A stretch of DNA of 60,000 nucleotides from Tubulanus polymorphus. Taxonomy: Eukaryota > Nemertea > Palaeonemertea > Tubulaniformes > Tubulanidae. Below, piece by piece: positions 1 through 11,699 of this stretch. Below the pieces are notes generated by a model. It did no database searches and had not been told where the DNA came from. It saw nothing but the letters and a program-made list of their open reading frames with translations. The stretch lies in assembly GCF_964204645.1 (NCBI RefSeq), contig NC_134036.1, positions 10,776,704 through 10,836,703 of the forward strand, in the 5' to 3' direction. The translations under genes and the position numbers were made by a program. Numbering within the stretch: position 1 is the first letter of the stretch; each line of letters opens with the position of its first letter.

Positions 1-1527
1 CAGTTATGTTATCCAAAAAATAGAAGGAATAAATCGGCTGAAAGGTATAAAGGGGTGGCAAATATTCGAAGCAGGAGAGCCAGGAAGGGGTTTGACATCA
101 AGCTCAATGTCGATGAAAAATGGTCAAACGCTCTTTATAAAAGTCTTGACACCCTTCAAAAAAATAACCCCAAGGAAATACTCTACATAAACCGTGACGA
201 CACAACTGGTCACCGACTGGACACCTTGACCACATCAGCAAAGCACAGATCTTTGATGGTTCAAGACAACGTAGACATGGCAACCAGGACTGATTTTACA
301 AATAAAGAACAGTCAGTAATACAAACTTCATCATATTATTTTGCTGGGCACAATGATTCTACTGTTGATGATCAATATGCTGGTGTGGTCAAGGCTGTCA
401 AACTTACAGCGAAAAATGCATCTCAGCATAGTGCAGACCTCAGAATGTTGAAAGATCAACCAGAATTTAAAGGCCGTTTCGATAAACCCATTGATTGCAT
501 ACGCGTTGATGGGGGCAATGATGAAAGTCCTTCTCACCTAGAGAATCAGTTCATCTGGGCCGAATGGCACTTGGAACAAAGTAAGTTGGTAACCATGGTA
601 ACCACTCGCTGTAGTGGAAACAGTTATTTAAACGAGGTTGAGAGGCTGAATGGAGAAATCGGCAGGGCAGCAACTAATCTATTTATTCCATCCAACATTC
701 TTGGACCAAACAAAAATCCTCAAACAGGAAAGATAGATGATGAAATGGTTGCCAGAAATCAACGTGCTGCTGCAGACTATTATGTTGAACGTGTAAATGG
801 TGCTTTATTTAACAACAAGCCTATACTCATGTATAATTGTGCCACAGATCAAAGGGCAGTTGATTATCAGGAACGCAGGGATTTACTCCTTAATTTTCTG
901 AAATCTGGAACTGAAGCGAGACAGCGGTTAATTGATCAAAGCAATGGCCAAGAAAGCGATTTACTCATCCATTTTGCTGATGTATGTAAAATTATGTCTA
1001 CACACCAAGTTCAACCTTCCTCCAAGTACACCTATATTCTCATGTGCTGTTTCCAAAAGGAATGCATTCATCCAATGTGCAGCAGATATTCAGATAAGAA
1101 AATTGAGGACTTCTCTTGGTTCAAAGATGGCCCTCCTATAAACTTCATACCGTGGCCATTGAAAGATGAGCAACGCTTACCTGAAATGTGCAACAAATGT
1201 AAGCCAGTATGCACGGGACACTATCTACAATGGGACAAGTTGTATGACATATGGCGTACCAACCAGAAAATAGATCCAAATGATACTTTACCCAGCGAAG
1301 TATTGAAAAACTATTTCAAAAATGTAACCAAAAAGATTCGAGGGCACGCACAGGTGAAACCAGTTGATTTCCAGATAAATGACCAAAAAGCCAAGGAGCT
1401 AGCTTCACGCCTCTGTATCAGCGAAGCAATGGTCAAATATGAAATAGAACATCTCAGGCTTGTAGCTATTTCTAGGTCTCAAGGAGCTATTCAAGCTGCA
1501 TTAACACGAGCAACTCGTAGGGATTAA
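1..1527 (+). CDS. Transposase-like protein, 5' end outside the window
   Basis: The frame is open from the first base to a TAA at 1525-1527, so at least 508 codons are visible and the start lies upstream of the window. An internal GTG at 55 is not a credible eukaryotic start. The segment RVDGGNDESP followed about 25 residues later by EWHLEQSKLVTMVTTRCSG, and then by an E..N pattern (NEVERLNGEIG), has the spacing of an RNase H-like (DDE) transposase core. Two Cys-rich patches near the C-terminal half (CCFQKECIHPMC and MCNKCKPVC) look zinc-binding. The length and repeat-rich setting fit a transposon-derived gene of the kind common as uncharacterised proteins in marine invertebrates. The family name is not certain. 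A possible polyadenylation signal AATAAA lies at 2672. Confidence 0.55.
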   Translation, partial: QLCYPKNRRNKSAERYKGVANIRSRRARKGFDIKLNVDEKWSNALYKSLDTLQKNNPKEILYINRDDTTGHRLDTLTTSAKHRSLMVQDNVDMATRTDFTNKEQSVIQTSSYYFAGHNDSTVDDQYAGVVKAVKLTAKNASQHSADLRMLKDQPEFKGRFDKPIDCIRVDGGNDESPSHLENQFIWAEWHLEQSKLVTMVTTRCSGNSYLNEVERLNGEIGRAATNLFIPSNILGPNKNPQTGKIDDEMVARNQRAAADYYVERVNGALFNNKPILMYNCATDQRAVDYQERRDLLLNFLKSGTEARQRLIDQSNGQESDLLIHFADVCKIMSTHQVQPSSKYTYILMCCFQKECIHPMCSRYSDKKIEDFSWFKDGPPINFIPWPLKDEQRLPEMCNKCKPVCTGHYLQWDKLYDIWRTNQKIDPNDTLPSEVLKNYFKNVTKKIRGHAQVKPVDFQINDQKAKELASRLCISEAMVKYEIEHLRLVAISRSQGAIQAALTRATRRD

Positions 1528-3729
1528 AAGTTTTATAAATTTTAAAGGTTAAATTATCAATATATATGTTATTATGATAGTATGGATTTCTATACCATTG
1601 ACAAAGAAATTCTGTGATTGTGTGCATGGACCCGACTTGAATATTTTGGAAAAATGTCAATGTTTTCGGATAGTCCTGAAGAGCCTGTAAAAAATATTTT
1701 GGATATGTGGAAATTGGTTCATGCATCGGGTCACTGAAACCCATCATCCTCTATAGCTTAATAATTGGCGGTAAACTGATGTGATTGATTACTGTCATTT
1801 ATTTTGATTTCAGACATGGGCATGATGTGGTAAACAAAGACCTTTGGAGCCTCGTATCAACCTTAAAAAGTTGTGACTGTCTCAATTTTGTCAGTTGATG
1901 GTTCAGAATCACAGATTTATACTATTCTGGCTTAGGATTAAGCATTTTTAAGCCAAAATGCGCATTTTCTGTTTTGGCGACATATTCGCCTCTCAGGGAA
2001 CTGCCACCTATACATGTATGTTGTGCAAGGATCGTGCACTTAATTTTTATTTCCAGCCCAAAATGGATATTTTTTTCTTTTCATAATTTTGGTGACGTAA
2101 CTTCTCAGGGAACTGTGAGAATACATGTATTATGTAATGCTCTTGAATTATAATACTGAGATTAGTGTATCATAACCTTGGATGTGAAATTCTGTATTGT
2201 GAAGTGTAGTGTTACCATTGGTTTAATATCCGTGATGAACAGTGTGAGGAATCTTATTAATTGTATACTATTTGATATCTCTTTTATATTCTGCATTTGA
2301 GCATATGGTAGGGGAAGATGAGTAGAATCGAAAAAGGGTGATACTTACTCATGACCAAGGATTCAACTGTTGCCTGCCGGAAGTGGGATCTGCTAATTGG
2401 GTAAATTTAAAGTTCTTGGTTAAAGTATTATACGTACTCTTAACATCTATCAAAACAAGTGACAAATTTAAACAGTTTTAGCCTATGCATTTTTCTTGAA
2501 CTGTGAAATTGTAGATGATAATACGTTCTGGCAGGAAACAGTTGAAATTTAAATAATTGATAATTTTGCATTTAACCAATTAGAATACAATAAGATTTGT
2601 TGAATTTATATTTTAATTTTATAAAAGTAATTTTATGATGCCCCAATGGGGATTCATTTTAATAGATGATCAATAAAGTTTCATACGGTAGTTATATTAA
2701 CTCTAATTTTCTGACAAAGAAATTTTTCATTCTGCTGACACAATGCAGGAAGTTGTGTCAACCAAAATCGGTTAAAATGAGAAATAATTAACTCCTTGCA
2801 TTGTGTTTCGGCCCTATTATGATAGAGACATCCAAAAATTAGAATTAAGAAATTAAATTTTAAATCAACTTTGCCAGAAGCTCTGTAACTTTCTAGAGAT
2901 TGAAAACTATTGTAGTATAATTTAAATCATTTCATGTCTCCATCATAGAAAGGTGGTTAGGGTGCTTCATCGAGCCGTGGGCCAGCTGTACATGCATTAG
3001 TATACGCATCTATTATAGTGAAGAGGTAACTATAACTAAAATATCATCAAGACAACAATATTCTTTGAATTTTATTATCTATCTAATGGATATACAGCAT
3101 CATCATCAGAGCAGAATAACTCGATGATTATAGCACAACGAAGGTTAGTTTAATGAATGAGATATTATTCTAGTAGCTTTCATCAACTGGTTGTCCAAGC
3201 ATCTAGCAAGAACAACAAGCCTCTAGGATATATATCTTCGTAATGTAGCCTTGTGTTTATCATTTGCCAGAAATAATTCATGAACATTTTGGGGCAATTG
3301 TGATAAACACCCACTGAAATGAAGAAATGATATGTATTAATTGGCCAGACTAGAGCCCCTAGGCTACATCACTGCAAAAATGGATGGATGTTAGTGTTAT
3401 TAGTAGCATGCTGAAAAGGTAGGGTTTTGTTTGTTATCTGCTGGAACTGCTGGCATGAAGAATCTAATCAGCTAAGATGCGGCTATGTGCCCCTGCCTCG
3501 GGGTCATAGAAGATGATGTCGAATACCTGTAGAGTATGCCTCTTTAACTGTTCTACTAGGCCTGCTATGATCGCATGACTGTCGAATGGCCTACACAGGT
3601 GATTATGATGTTGAGTCGAACCATGAGCGAATGGCATGTGTAAGTTATATGGCAAGGAATCTTACACTGGTAGAATACCTGACTATTTAAAATCACACTC
3701 TGGTGAAGGATTGTCGAATGCCTGACGTA
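1528..3729. other. Non-coding stretch downstream of the transposase-like gene
   Basis: No convincing gene. There is a possible AATAAA at 2672 that may end the 3' UTR of the upstream gene. An imperfect tandem duplication of about 100 bp (around 1955-2030 and 2058-2135) shares the words CTCAGGGAACTG and ATACATGTAT. A segment at about 2950-2985 (GGTTAGGGTGC...GGGCCAG) recurs at about 15465-15495. Between 3520 and 3765 the word TCGAAT(G/A)CCT appears several times. Confidence 0.5.
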
Positions 3730-3759
3730 TGAAAATTATTTATAATCGAATGCCTATAT

Positions 3760-3975
3760 AGGGGGGGTACAGGGATTTCATTGACGGGTGCATTAGGGGG
3801 GATCCCGAGGGAATTCCCTAACTTGCGCCCGGCCCAGACCCTCGAAAAGGTCGGTAGCCGTAGTACGGGAGGGGTCTAGCCACCCCCGGAGTTTCGGCCG
3901 TTTGCCGCGCCCGTAAGCGCCCGAACGGCCGGGCCCGATACGGACCCGTCGGGAGAGCGTCGAAACGCGATTAAA
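3760..3975. other. Sharp GC-rich island with decayed repeat character
   Basis: Composition switches abruptly from AT-rich to strongly GC-rich with many CpG at the GGGGGGG run near 3760, and it reverts at the ATTAAAAAATT near 3975. No ORF stands out. The segment just after it (3980-4080) repeats the phrase GTGTGC(A/C)(C/T)AA(G/A)GG in short variants. It may be the 5' part of the GC-rich mobile gene that follows. Confidence 0.4.
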
Positions 3976-4170
3976 AAATTATGTGCCTAAGTCACGTCGA
4001 TGTGCCCAAGGGAAGAGAAGTGTGCATAAGGGGTGCAGAAGTGTGCACAAAGGCAAAAAGGTATGTGCCTAAAGGCCGACTTGTCCTTCGGCACATCCTA
4101 GGATTCTAACGTTCGTACTTTATGAACACTTTTGGACTATGCGCACATTTTAAATGTTCCGATCTCGGTA

Positions 4171-4350
4171 GGATTCTGGCCCTAACCCTATCCCTGCCCC
4201 TGCCCCTGCCCCTCCTCCTCCCCTTCCCCCTCCCCCTCCCCCTCCCCCTCCCCCTCCCTCTCCCTCTCCCTCTCCCTCTCCCTCTCCCTCTCCCTCTCCC
4301 TCTCCCTCTCCCTCTCCCTCTCCCTCTCCCTCTCCCTCTCCCTCTCCCTC
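4171..4350. repeat. Hexanucleotide satellite grading from CCCTAA-like to CCCTCT
   Basis: The array starts with telomere-like CCCTAACCCTAT, passes through CCCTGC and CCCCTC/CCCTCC variants, and settles into about 16 near-perfect CCCTCT units. All steps keep a 6-bp period. It looks like a degenerated interstitial telomere-type tract that re-expanded as a point-mutated hexamer. Long overlapping open frames here, on both strands, are by-products of the 6-bp period. Confidence 0.85.
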
Positions 4351-4818
4351 GTAGCGCTCGTCGAAGCCGGTCGTACCGCCGAACAGCGAGGCGGCCGAGC
4401 CGCCGATAACCCGGACGACGACGACGAGATCAGCGACGCGGAGGAGATGGCTCTCAAGAAAGGCAACCCGGGCCGCCGCAAGTCGATCACCACCGGCGGA
4501 CGTCCACGCGCCGTGTGTCCGGTCTGCCTGGAGGAGAAAAGCGACGTGCCGCGGCATATAAGGCAGGTCCATCAGCGGGCCGACCTGGCGTTCTATCGCG
4601 AGAATCGTTTACGAAACCTGAAGTCGAAAACGCGCGAGTGTCCGCTTTGCGGAATTCGGGTAACCAGGCTAGACATACACCTTACCCGACCGACCCCTCA
4701 CGCCTTGAGAATAGGGTCGCAACGCTTCCGGCTATGAATGAGCGGCCGACGACCCCGACGACGAGGACGACGCCGACCGAACCAATAACCTCTTGGACGA
4801 GGCGCTGCTCGCTTACAG

Positions 4819-4915
4819 GTAAGGATCTCTTCGCTCGCTCGTTTCTCTGCCCGCCCTCCCACCCGTCACAGCTCGATCACTCACTCGCTCACTCACCGAA
4901 TTGCTTTCTTTTCAG
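4819..4915 (+). other. Predicted intron in the GC-rich mobile gene
   Basis: Starts ACAG/GTAAGG and ends TTTTCAG/CG after a pyrimidine-rich tract. The length of 97 bp is plausible for a short intron. Confidence 0.45.
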
Positions 4916-5710
4916 CGAAGCTAAGACCGATCGTGCGTCCGGCGCTCCGTACTGATCAGTCCCCAGGAAAGATGTTAAAAAATTTTAAAGCAGGCCTAAA
5001 CTGCAAATAACCATCTTTAACCTCTGTGAAAATTGGAAATAAAGCTTCAAGATATACTTAGATATTTCAAATTAATAAATATCGCGATTTCTTTAACGCG
5101 CGATAAGCAATGCGGTCCTTGGTTTCATATCGTCACTGTTCTCAATTGTTGCATTCTAAAATTCCAAGAATCGCCAACAAATATCTGCATTTTATTTCCT
5201 TTAAAATGGTGTATAAATTAAGTTCATGGAGCAAGGGACTGCAGAACTATGTGATATTCAATCTAAACTTATGTTTTAAAAATGAGCTCAAATTATCGCA
5301 ACAATGGAGACCTCGAGGTACCGCCACAAAATGGCGCCTGGAAACTGGAAACTTCTTTATTCGAAGCCGGCGTCGTTGACGCAGTCGAAAGCTCTTCGCG
5401 CCAGGAACTACCTGATGCTGACGCTAGTCATCAGCGTCGGGAAGCGGGGTGGCGACCCGTCGAACGTCGAATACTCGCGGCTGAAGATAGCATGCAAAGT
5501 TACCGACGCCGAAAACGAAACCAGATACGTCGTCAGGTTTTAACTCACAAGACGACGAAAAGCGGACAGGCGTGCTAACTCATCGTCGACGCCAAAATAT
5601 ATCGCATGCTGAAGAAATACGGGCACAATACGCGCCGATTCTTTCTCGACGGCCGACACGAACACGACTATTTGTTCACCACGCGTTACGGGGACAAATT
5701 GTCTTCGTTG

Positions 5711-5784
5711 GTAAGTAACCCGCGGCCGACCGGAGTAGACCGCCGCCGCCGCCGCCTATAACGTCTCCTCTTTCACGCTTTCAG
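5711..5784 (+). other. Predicted intron in the GC-rich mobile gene
   Basis: Starts GTAAGT and ends CTTTCAG, 74 bp, with a pyrimidine tract before the acceptor. The flanking frames join as coding-like sequence, which soon meets a stop. Confidence 0.5.
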
Positions 5785-5921
5785 CTTATGTCCAAGTGCC
5801 TCAACGCAGTATGGCGTGAGATATTCAGCAGGCGCTAGCGAAACACCTGGCGCATTCCCTGAAAACGGCGGACGCCGCCTACGATCAATGACAGCAGATC
5901 GGCTGACAATCCAAATTCAAG

Positions 5922-6009
5922 GTAAGCTTCGTCGTTCGCGTCGCTCGCCGTAGAAAGCCGCTGACGGCACGACAGCTAGCTTAACGTTCCCGTCGTACGT
6001 TCTTTTCAG
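5922..6009 (+). other. Predicted intron in the GC-rich mobile gene
   Basis: Starts GTAAGC and ends TTCTTTTCAG, 88 bp. The following exon-like segment runs toward the polyadenylation signal near 6111. Confidence 0.45.
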
Positions 6010-6239
6010 GGTGCCGCTGCAACCACGTAGACGCAGCGACCGACCGCCGATGGTACGACGACTTTTGTGCTTACCGTTTATACTGTACTACATATTTAAA
6101 TAACGTTTGTAATAAACCCGTAAATACTCAATCATACCGGTCGTTCGTCGTTCACTAGACGCGAACATATATTCTATGTATATGTAACCTAGTTGTAAGT
6201 TTGTCTGTTCATGATTTATGCATATATGACCAATAAACT

Positions 6240-9200
6240 AAACGAAACTAAACAGAGATTTTCCCCGTTGTTTCAAAACAAGTCCAGGTTATGGCCTGCC
6301 TCTATCAATTTTATCTGCATTGACGGTGAGTATGCCATTATGACACCACTACGTCATTGGGCTTTACGATATATAAATATCTTGGGTTGAGGGTTTAAAA
6401 AATGTAGTATCCATTGTCCTTCAAAGAAATAATGCGCCGTAACGAAAACGACCCAGATATCAGACGTAGGAGTAGGGGATAACATGAAAACCATTTAACT
6501 AATTACTTAACACTATCTTTTTGGTGTACAATATGTTATTTAATATTCTGAAGTTTGATACTGTCTGAAATGCAAAGCATATTCTATTTCATTCTGGGGT
6601 GACAGAAAATTAACCAAAAGGGACTTACCGACCACCAAAAATGCTACGCGTGTGGGGGTTACGGGAGAAGGTACTTGAGAGGACGTGACCTCCAGAGACA
6701 CGGAAGCAAGAAGCAGTGAGCATGGATATGAACCCTCGGAACGTATCCCGGTTGTATGTTATGAATCTGAATAAGTTTGAACGTAATTGTTTTCGTGGTA
6801 ATTGTTCAAAATACAGGAAAGAAACATTACAACAGACTAACCAAGCAAGAATTTCCCCCGTGAAATGTGCAGCAAGGCTTCCATGCAAAGAAGTCGCTAG
6901 GTTCACCATAGCAGGAGCCACAGTGGCGGACAGCCATTCAAGTGTACACTTCGCAAGAATACATACGTGCGGTGAAGCACCTAACGAACAAACATTACAC
7001 ACATGGTGCTTATGATAATGCTAATGAAGAAAGAGCAAGTCATTGGACTTGTTATAGTAAATTCGAGCCAGGGGAATAGGTACATGATCGTGGGGGTAGA
7101 AGTGAACATAGTCGTCGTTTCGCTGGACGCAACACGCTGCTGCATGGACGAGCATTCGTCACGCAGTTTTTTTTTTGCTTAAAACTACGGCGTGGAACAG
7201 CAACACCGGTAGAAATCTTTCGTAGTGACTCTACGAGCTGAAATGTCGCTGCCGTTCTACCGCAGATTGCGCAAACATACGGGCAAGCGAGGCTTTCCGT
7301 AGGTTTTAGCTTTATATCGGACTTAACTGGGCGTAATTTTAGGAATATACTTAATAAATTCAGTTACATCATTTAATCCCATTAAATGAAGTTTTGTTAA
7401 CTGCTTTTTAAAAAGCATTGTATCCAGTTCCAAGTCCAAGCTTTTTTAACCTCTTAATGAGAGGGCAGCCTTCAGAACATACTTCAACTTTTTCTCAGAA
7501 CTGCTTTCATTCTGCATTCGGACAATGATTAAATATAAAGCTAGCAATCGACAAAGAGAATTTCCCTTTAACAGGAATAGATACAGCACACGAAATAAAA
7601 GTGGCACCTGGAAAGAATAAATGAAGCCTCGTTTTTCAAATATAATACACAGCATAGTTCACCGAAGCGTCATACAAAATACAGTAAATTAGACTCGAAT
7701 GGCTCCGTAGAAACTAAGAAAGAGTTTATATGAAAAGGTCCCTCAAAAGAGAAAAGTGCAAACGAAAAACGGGAAAGATAACACAAAACCACGCTCACAG
7801 TCAACCCTCAAAACACACAATTGCACACATAATAAACAGTTAGATTAACATGTAATTCTATTTTTTCAATATAACTATAATTTGAGTTTTAATAAGAGGA
7901 TGAATATATAATGTAATCAAGGGCAAATTTTTTTTTTCTATAATTTCTCAGAAACAGTTTTGAATTTTCCAGAAATGGTTCTACTTTGGCTATTGTGAGA
8001 AAGTGTGTGTAAATCTTGTCGTCACCGACTATTATGACTGTAGATTTGAAAATTTTGGCTTCAATCATTTTCGAATGATTTCGACAATTCAGAGTGGACG
8101 AATTAGTTGATAAAAGTACCTAACTGGGGGTTATCAATATCTTTGAGCCTGAGGAAATTTACTGTTTGAATATAGGGTCAGTGTACGTCAAATAATAGGA
8201 ATTCGAAATGAACCTAATACCTCTTTTCGCAATTCAATTATTGGCTGTAGTTATAAAACTGGAGGCAAGGATCGATAAGCGAAAAATAAAGTGTACGAAA
8301 TGAGCTCGCTGGGAGCTTATATTTGAGTCTATTTATTATATCAATGTTTCGAGAAACTATTGTGTCGACTGATTTTATGAGATCGTCCCAGTTTAGATAT
8401 CTGGATAAGAACTCTAACAAAATTTAGGACATTGACTTGTTCAATATTCTCAAGTTATTTTTCAATAATTAACTGGAAACCATAAATGACGTCTTCTATA
8501 CATTAAATGGCAACTTGTTTGTTTGAAACCAGGTAAAAATTTTGATAATTCAATATGTACAGTACATACTAATCCGTCTAAATTGTTGTAACTATAAAAA
8601 TGCACTTGCGTCATAAGCAAACAATATAAGTTTTAACACACTAGAAAATTTAATTCAGTTATTAACGTATAACAAAAAAGCAAGTGACCTACAATTGAGC
8701 CTTGGGGAACTCGGATTTCAACAGTTCCGAATGAAGATTTCTAATTTTGAGTTTTAGAAAATATGTTTGATATTAGGAGTATGCAGGTTTCGTGAGATTA
8801 GCAATTTATAATAGCATAGCTGTCATATACGGCTCCGCGTCCTCTGATGGCATGTATATTAGGTGACAATTTAATTCAATTCTTTATTGATCCTTATTAC
8901 ATTGAAATTCCGGGATAAAATTCCCAAATTCAATAAATACAAATTTTAAAATAAATTAATACAACATACATGACACACGGGTAATTCATACAGAACAACA
9001 TAAGCATGTTATTTCAAATGACAATGTCTACTTCAACCCACCCAGACTCAAGACTCTAGGATATCGAGTGACAGCCAAACCCGTGGCCCGGGCCCGGGGA
9101 CCGGGCCGGCTGGCTAGGCCACACGATATGCTCGAAGTCATGATGAAGCAGACATCAGAAGAGCTCTTTCTTCAACCATGGAGGCAATGAAGTTGCAGGC

Positions 9201-11016
9201 CAGCTTAGAGGCCTAAGTAAATGAAGTCGGTCGCAAGTTCGCGATCAATTATTGAGAATTTTCAATAAAAAAAATTTAAACCACTACTAGAGTCGAAGAC
9301 CTGTATCATCTACCCAATCGCCAAATCTCATCATTCCCCAAATTTCTTAAAAACTTCGATTTCAAATTTGCAATTCCACATTAGCTTAGCCCAGAAATTC
9401 TACATTTTTTTCGCAGGCGTCAAATAATTTTCTAAAATTAATTTTCTTGTTTCTTTCTAAATTTTATGAAATTTCGTCACTTATCAAGGTTACGGCCATG
9501 GCAGTTGAATGGTTCTTTTGAAAAGCCAAACTGGTTTGGTTGCATACTGATCCGCAGCAAGATTTCGTAGTAGCTAAAAATGTTTGTAATGTTGATTTCC
9601 TGAATGCGTTGGTGGTTATTAATGGTTTCAGACAACAAACGTAGTAAGATGTAGTAAGCAGGTTGTTGTTTGATGCTTTGATCTATCAGCGCTGACCATA
9701 AATCAGCCTGGTGTAAAAATAATTCTTTCTCGGTTCTTCTGCTTCGTTATCTGGCAAACATTCAGAAATCTTTTTATAAACTTAAGAATAGACGGAACCG
9801 TATTTGTTCGGAACAATGGGTTGCATTAATTATGCGGCTGGTGAAAGAATCACGCTGTTACTTCATGATACTCCCAACTACTTTCTTTAAAAAGGAAAAC
9901 GGAAGTATGGGGAGACATTGTTGTTTTGCTTTATCCCGTATTGTAATCAAATTTATTTAGCATAACAATTATTGAATGATTTTAAGAATGATAATGGATC
10001 ATAATGAAGTTTCGACTCAAAAGTATTTATAATAATTCAAAAAGAAATAATCAGTGGTACCCTAATTTGAGACAAATACTAAAGTTTCGAAAATACATTT
10101 AATTTGAATATCCTAGATGTTATTGAGAACAAATGCTCTATAATCGCTAAAGTTTTAAGAAAACTAATTTGTGTTAAATGCTATTACTAGCTCCCTAAAG
10201 TTTCTCTTGTTGTATACGTCTGTTGGTAACTCGCAGAGAATAGCTGTTCTCTCAACGATGATAAGCAAGGAGTGAGTAAATCATTCCGCGTCACGACAGG
10301 AGGGTTGGAAGGAAAAAGTTAGTTCAGCAAATCAGTTTTGAAAATAATTTTTCATCAGCGAATCATTAAGGCTAAATTCTATATGACCAAAACAGTCATG
10401 GCAGTTAGGTTGCTGCTTCTTGCCAAAAGTCGAGTGGGAGAGTCGGTATTTTAAGAATGCCGACTCTTTCTATAAAAGGGACCCGCATCTTGAGAGAGCA
10501 GACACTCAAGAGACACTCAAAAGACACTCGATAGAGATTCGATAGTTACTTGTTAAAAGCTTGTTTGGGACTTGATTCAAGACGGGTTACCAGCAGGAGA
10601 GTGCAATAGGAATTTAGAGCTAGGATTTGGATTGTGTTAAACTGGAGAGCTGTGTTTAAATATTAAGGTAAATAAATTCATCTTGTATTGTAATATCCAT
10701 TCAAAATTTCCGGTATTCTAGTTTTACGTGGGTTTGTGCGCGGACATGTTCTCTCGCCAGGGACCGATTATTGCTTATATTATCATACGACTAAGGAGAG
10801 GATTGTGACCGGCGTATCAATACTATGAAACTGTGTTACAATATTCCGTTAATCGATTATATACGATATTTTCCAGAATTCTGGAAAAGCAAGGCAGTAC
10901 AGATATCGGTTTGTTATTATCAGAAGAGTCATTATTGCCTGCTTTGTAAAGTGGACGTACCCGCACAAACTTCAGTTCACTAGATAATATACGTGCCTTC
11001 AAACTACAATTAAATA
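6240..11016. other. Long non-coding stretch
   Basis: No gene I can support. At 7560-7620 a short segment (TTTAACAG...GATACAGCACACGAAA) matches the start of the long repeat near 18085, so a third fragment of that repeat is likely here. Around 9080-9115 there is a compact GC-rich CCCGGGCCCGGGG palindromic block. Around 10500-10530 the phrase AGACACTCAA is repeated three times, following a TATA-like TATAAAAGG at about 10473 that could mark a promoter. Other open frames are short, overlapping and without recognisable domains. Confidence 0.45.
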
Positions 11017-11018
11017 TA

Positions 11019-11571
11019 CAGTCAACCCCGCATAAGTCGTAGCCCTCGGGACTGACGATTTTTCTACGACTTAGTTACGAGTCATGTGTAAGTCGTATTT
11101 TACAAATTATTTATATATCGCAGTTTTATACGAATTCAGCGAATAATCCGTGAAAATACAATATATACTACGCTCAGATTCCAGCAGAGGTCGTATCACT
11201 GAGCTGACCTGACAGTGCAGATATATATTGCTGAAATCTCCTCTCAATCAATCATCTAAAGCTGTCAAGTGCACCACGTAGACAACGTCACAAGGAGGTT
11301 ACATTGTAACTGTCTAAACACTTGACAATATTGCAGGGTATTTTCATCTGATACCGGCATATCGGGCTACGACCTACGCGAGGTATTTTGAATGGAATTA
11401 GAAGATTTGGCCCCTAAAATTGATACGACTAACGTGAAAATACGACTTATAAGGTATGAGTAATAAGCATAATATTATATGGTACAAAGAAAAAATCGAG
11501 ACCGAAATAGTTATACGAGAGATGTGATCACACGACTACTAATTCAATGACGACTTATGCGGGGTTGACTG
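11019..11571. mobile_element. Non-autonomous DNA transposon (MITE), pogo/Tc1-like
   Basis: The ends form a perfect terminal inverted repeat of 22 bp beginning CAGTCAACCCCGCATAAGTC. TA lies immediately outside at 11017-11018 and 11572-11573, as expected of TA target duplications of Tc1/mariner/pogo elements. The 553-bp interior has no ORF. The terminal sequence resembles the CAGT...AACC ends of pogo/Tigger-type elements, so mobilisation by a pogo-like transposase is the likely route. Confidence 0.8.
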
Positions 11572-11699
11572 TACGTACTATTTTTACAGAGATCCCGTCA
11601 GCGCCAGCGTCTTTAATGGCTGAAAAATCATTTTCAATTTGATTAATTCTATTAGAGCGAGTCGAGAAAATGTCTTCATTCACTGAGTATCATGCATGT

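Larger units (their letters stand above)
4447..6070 (+). pseudogene. Intron-containing, decayed C2H2/recombinase-like mobile gene
   Basis: A GC-rich unit unlike its AT-rich surroundings. An open frame from 4447 encodes two C2H2-type fingers (CPVCLEEKSDVPRHIRQVH and CPLCGIRVTRLDIHLTR). Three short intron-like segments with consensus GT...AG ends follow at 4819-4915, 5711-5784 and 5922-6009. Coding-like segments continue between them. The piece at 5380-5710 reads on through RNYLMLTLVISVGKRGGDPS and YRMLKKYGHNTRRFFL, which is loosely reminiscent of tyrosine-recombinase (Crypton-like) proteins. The frame is broken by stops and shifts (stop at 5540, after the VVRF residues, and at 5836). A polyadenylation signal lies at about 6111. 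The zinc fingers and introns are seen directly. The Crypton-like assignment is tentative. Confidence 0.4.

Noticed and set aside
4122-4572. Long overlapping ORFs on both strands rich in Leu-Pro, Gly-Glu or Arg-Glu
   Set aside because: They are translations of the hexanucleotide array: any frame of a stop-free 6-bp repeat stays open.
6625-7015. Two ORFs of 99-125 codons on opposite strands over the same bases
   Set aside because: They overlap each other almost fully and neither has a domain or a convincing start context.
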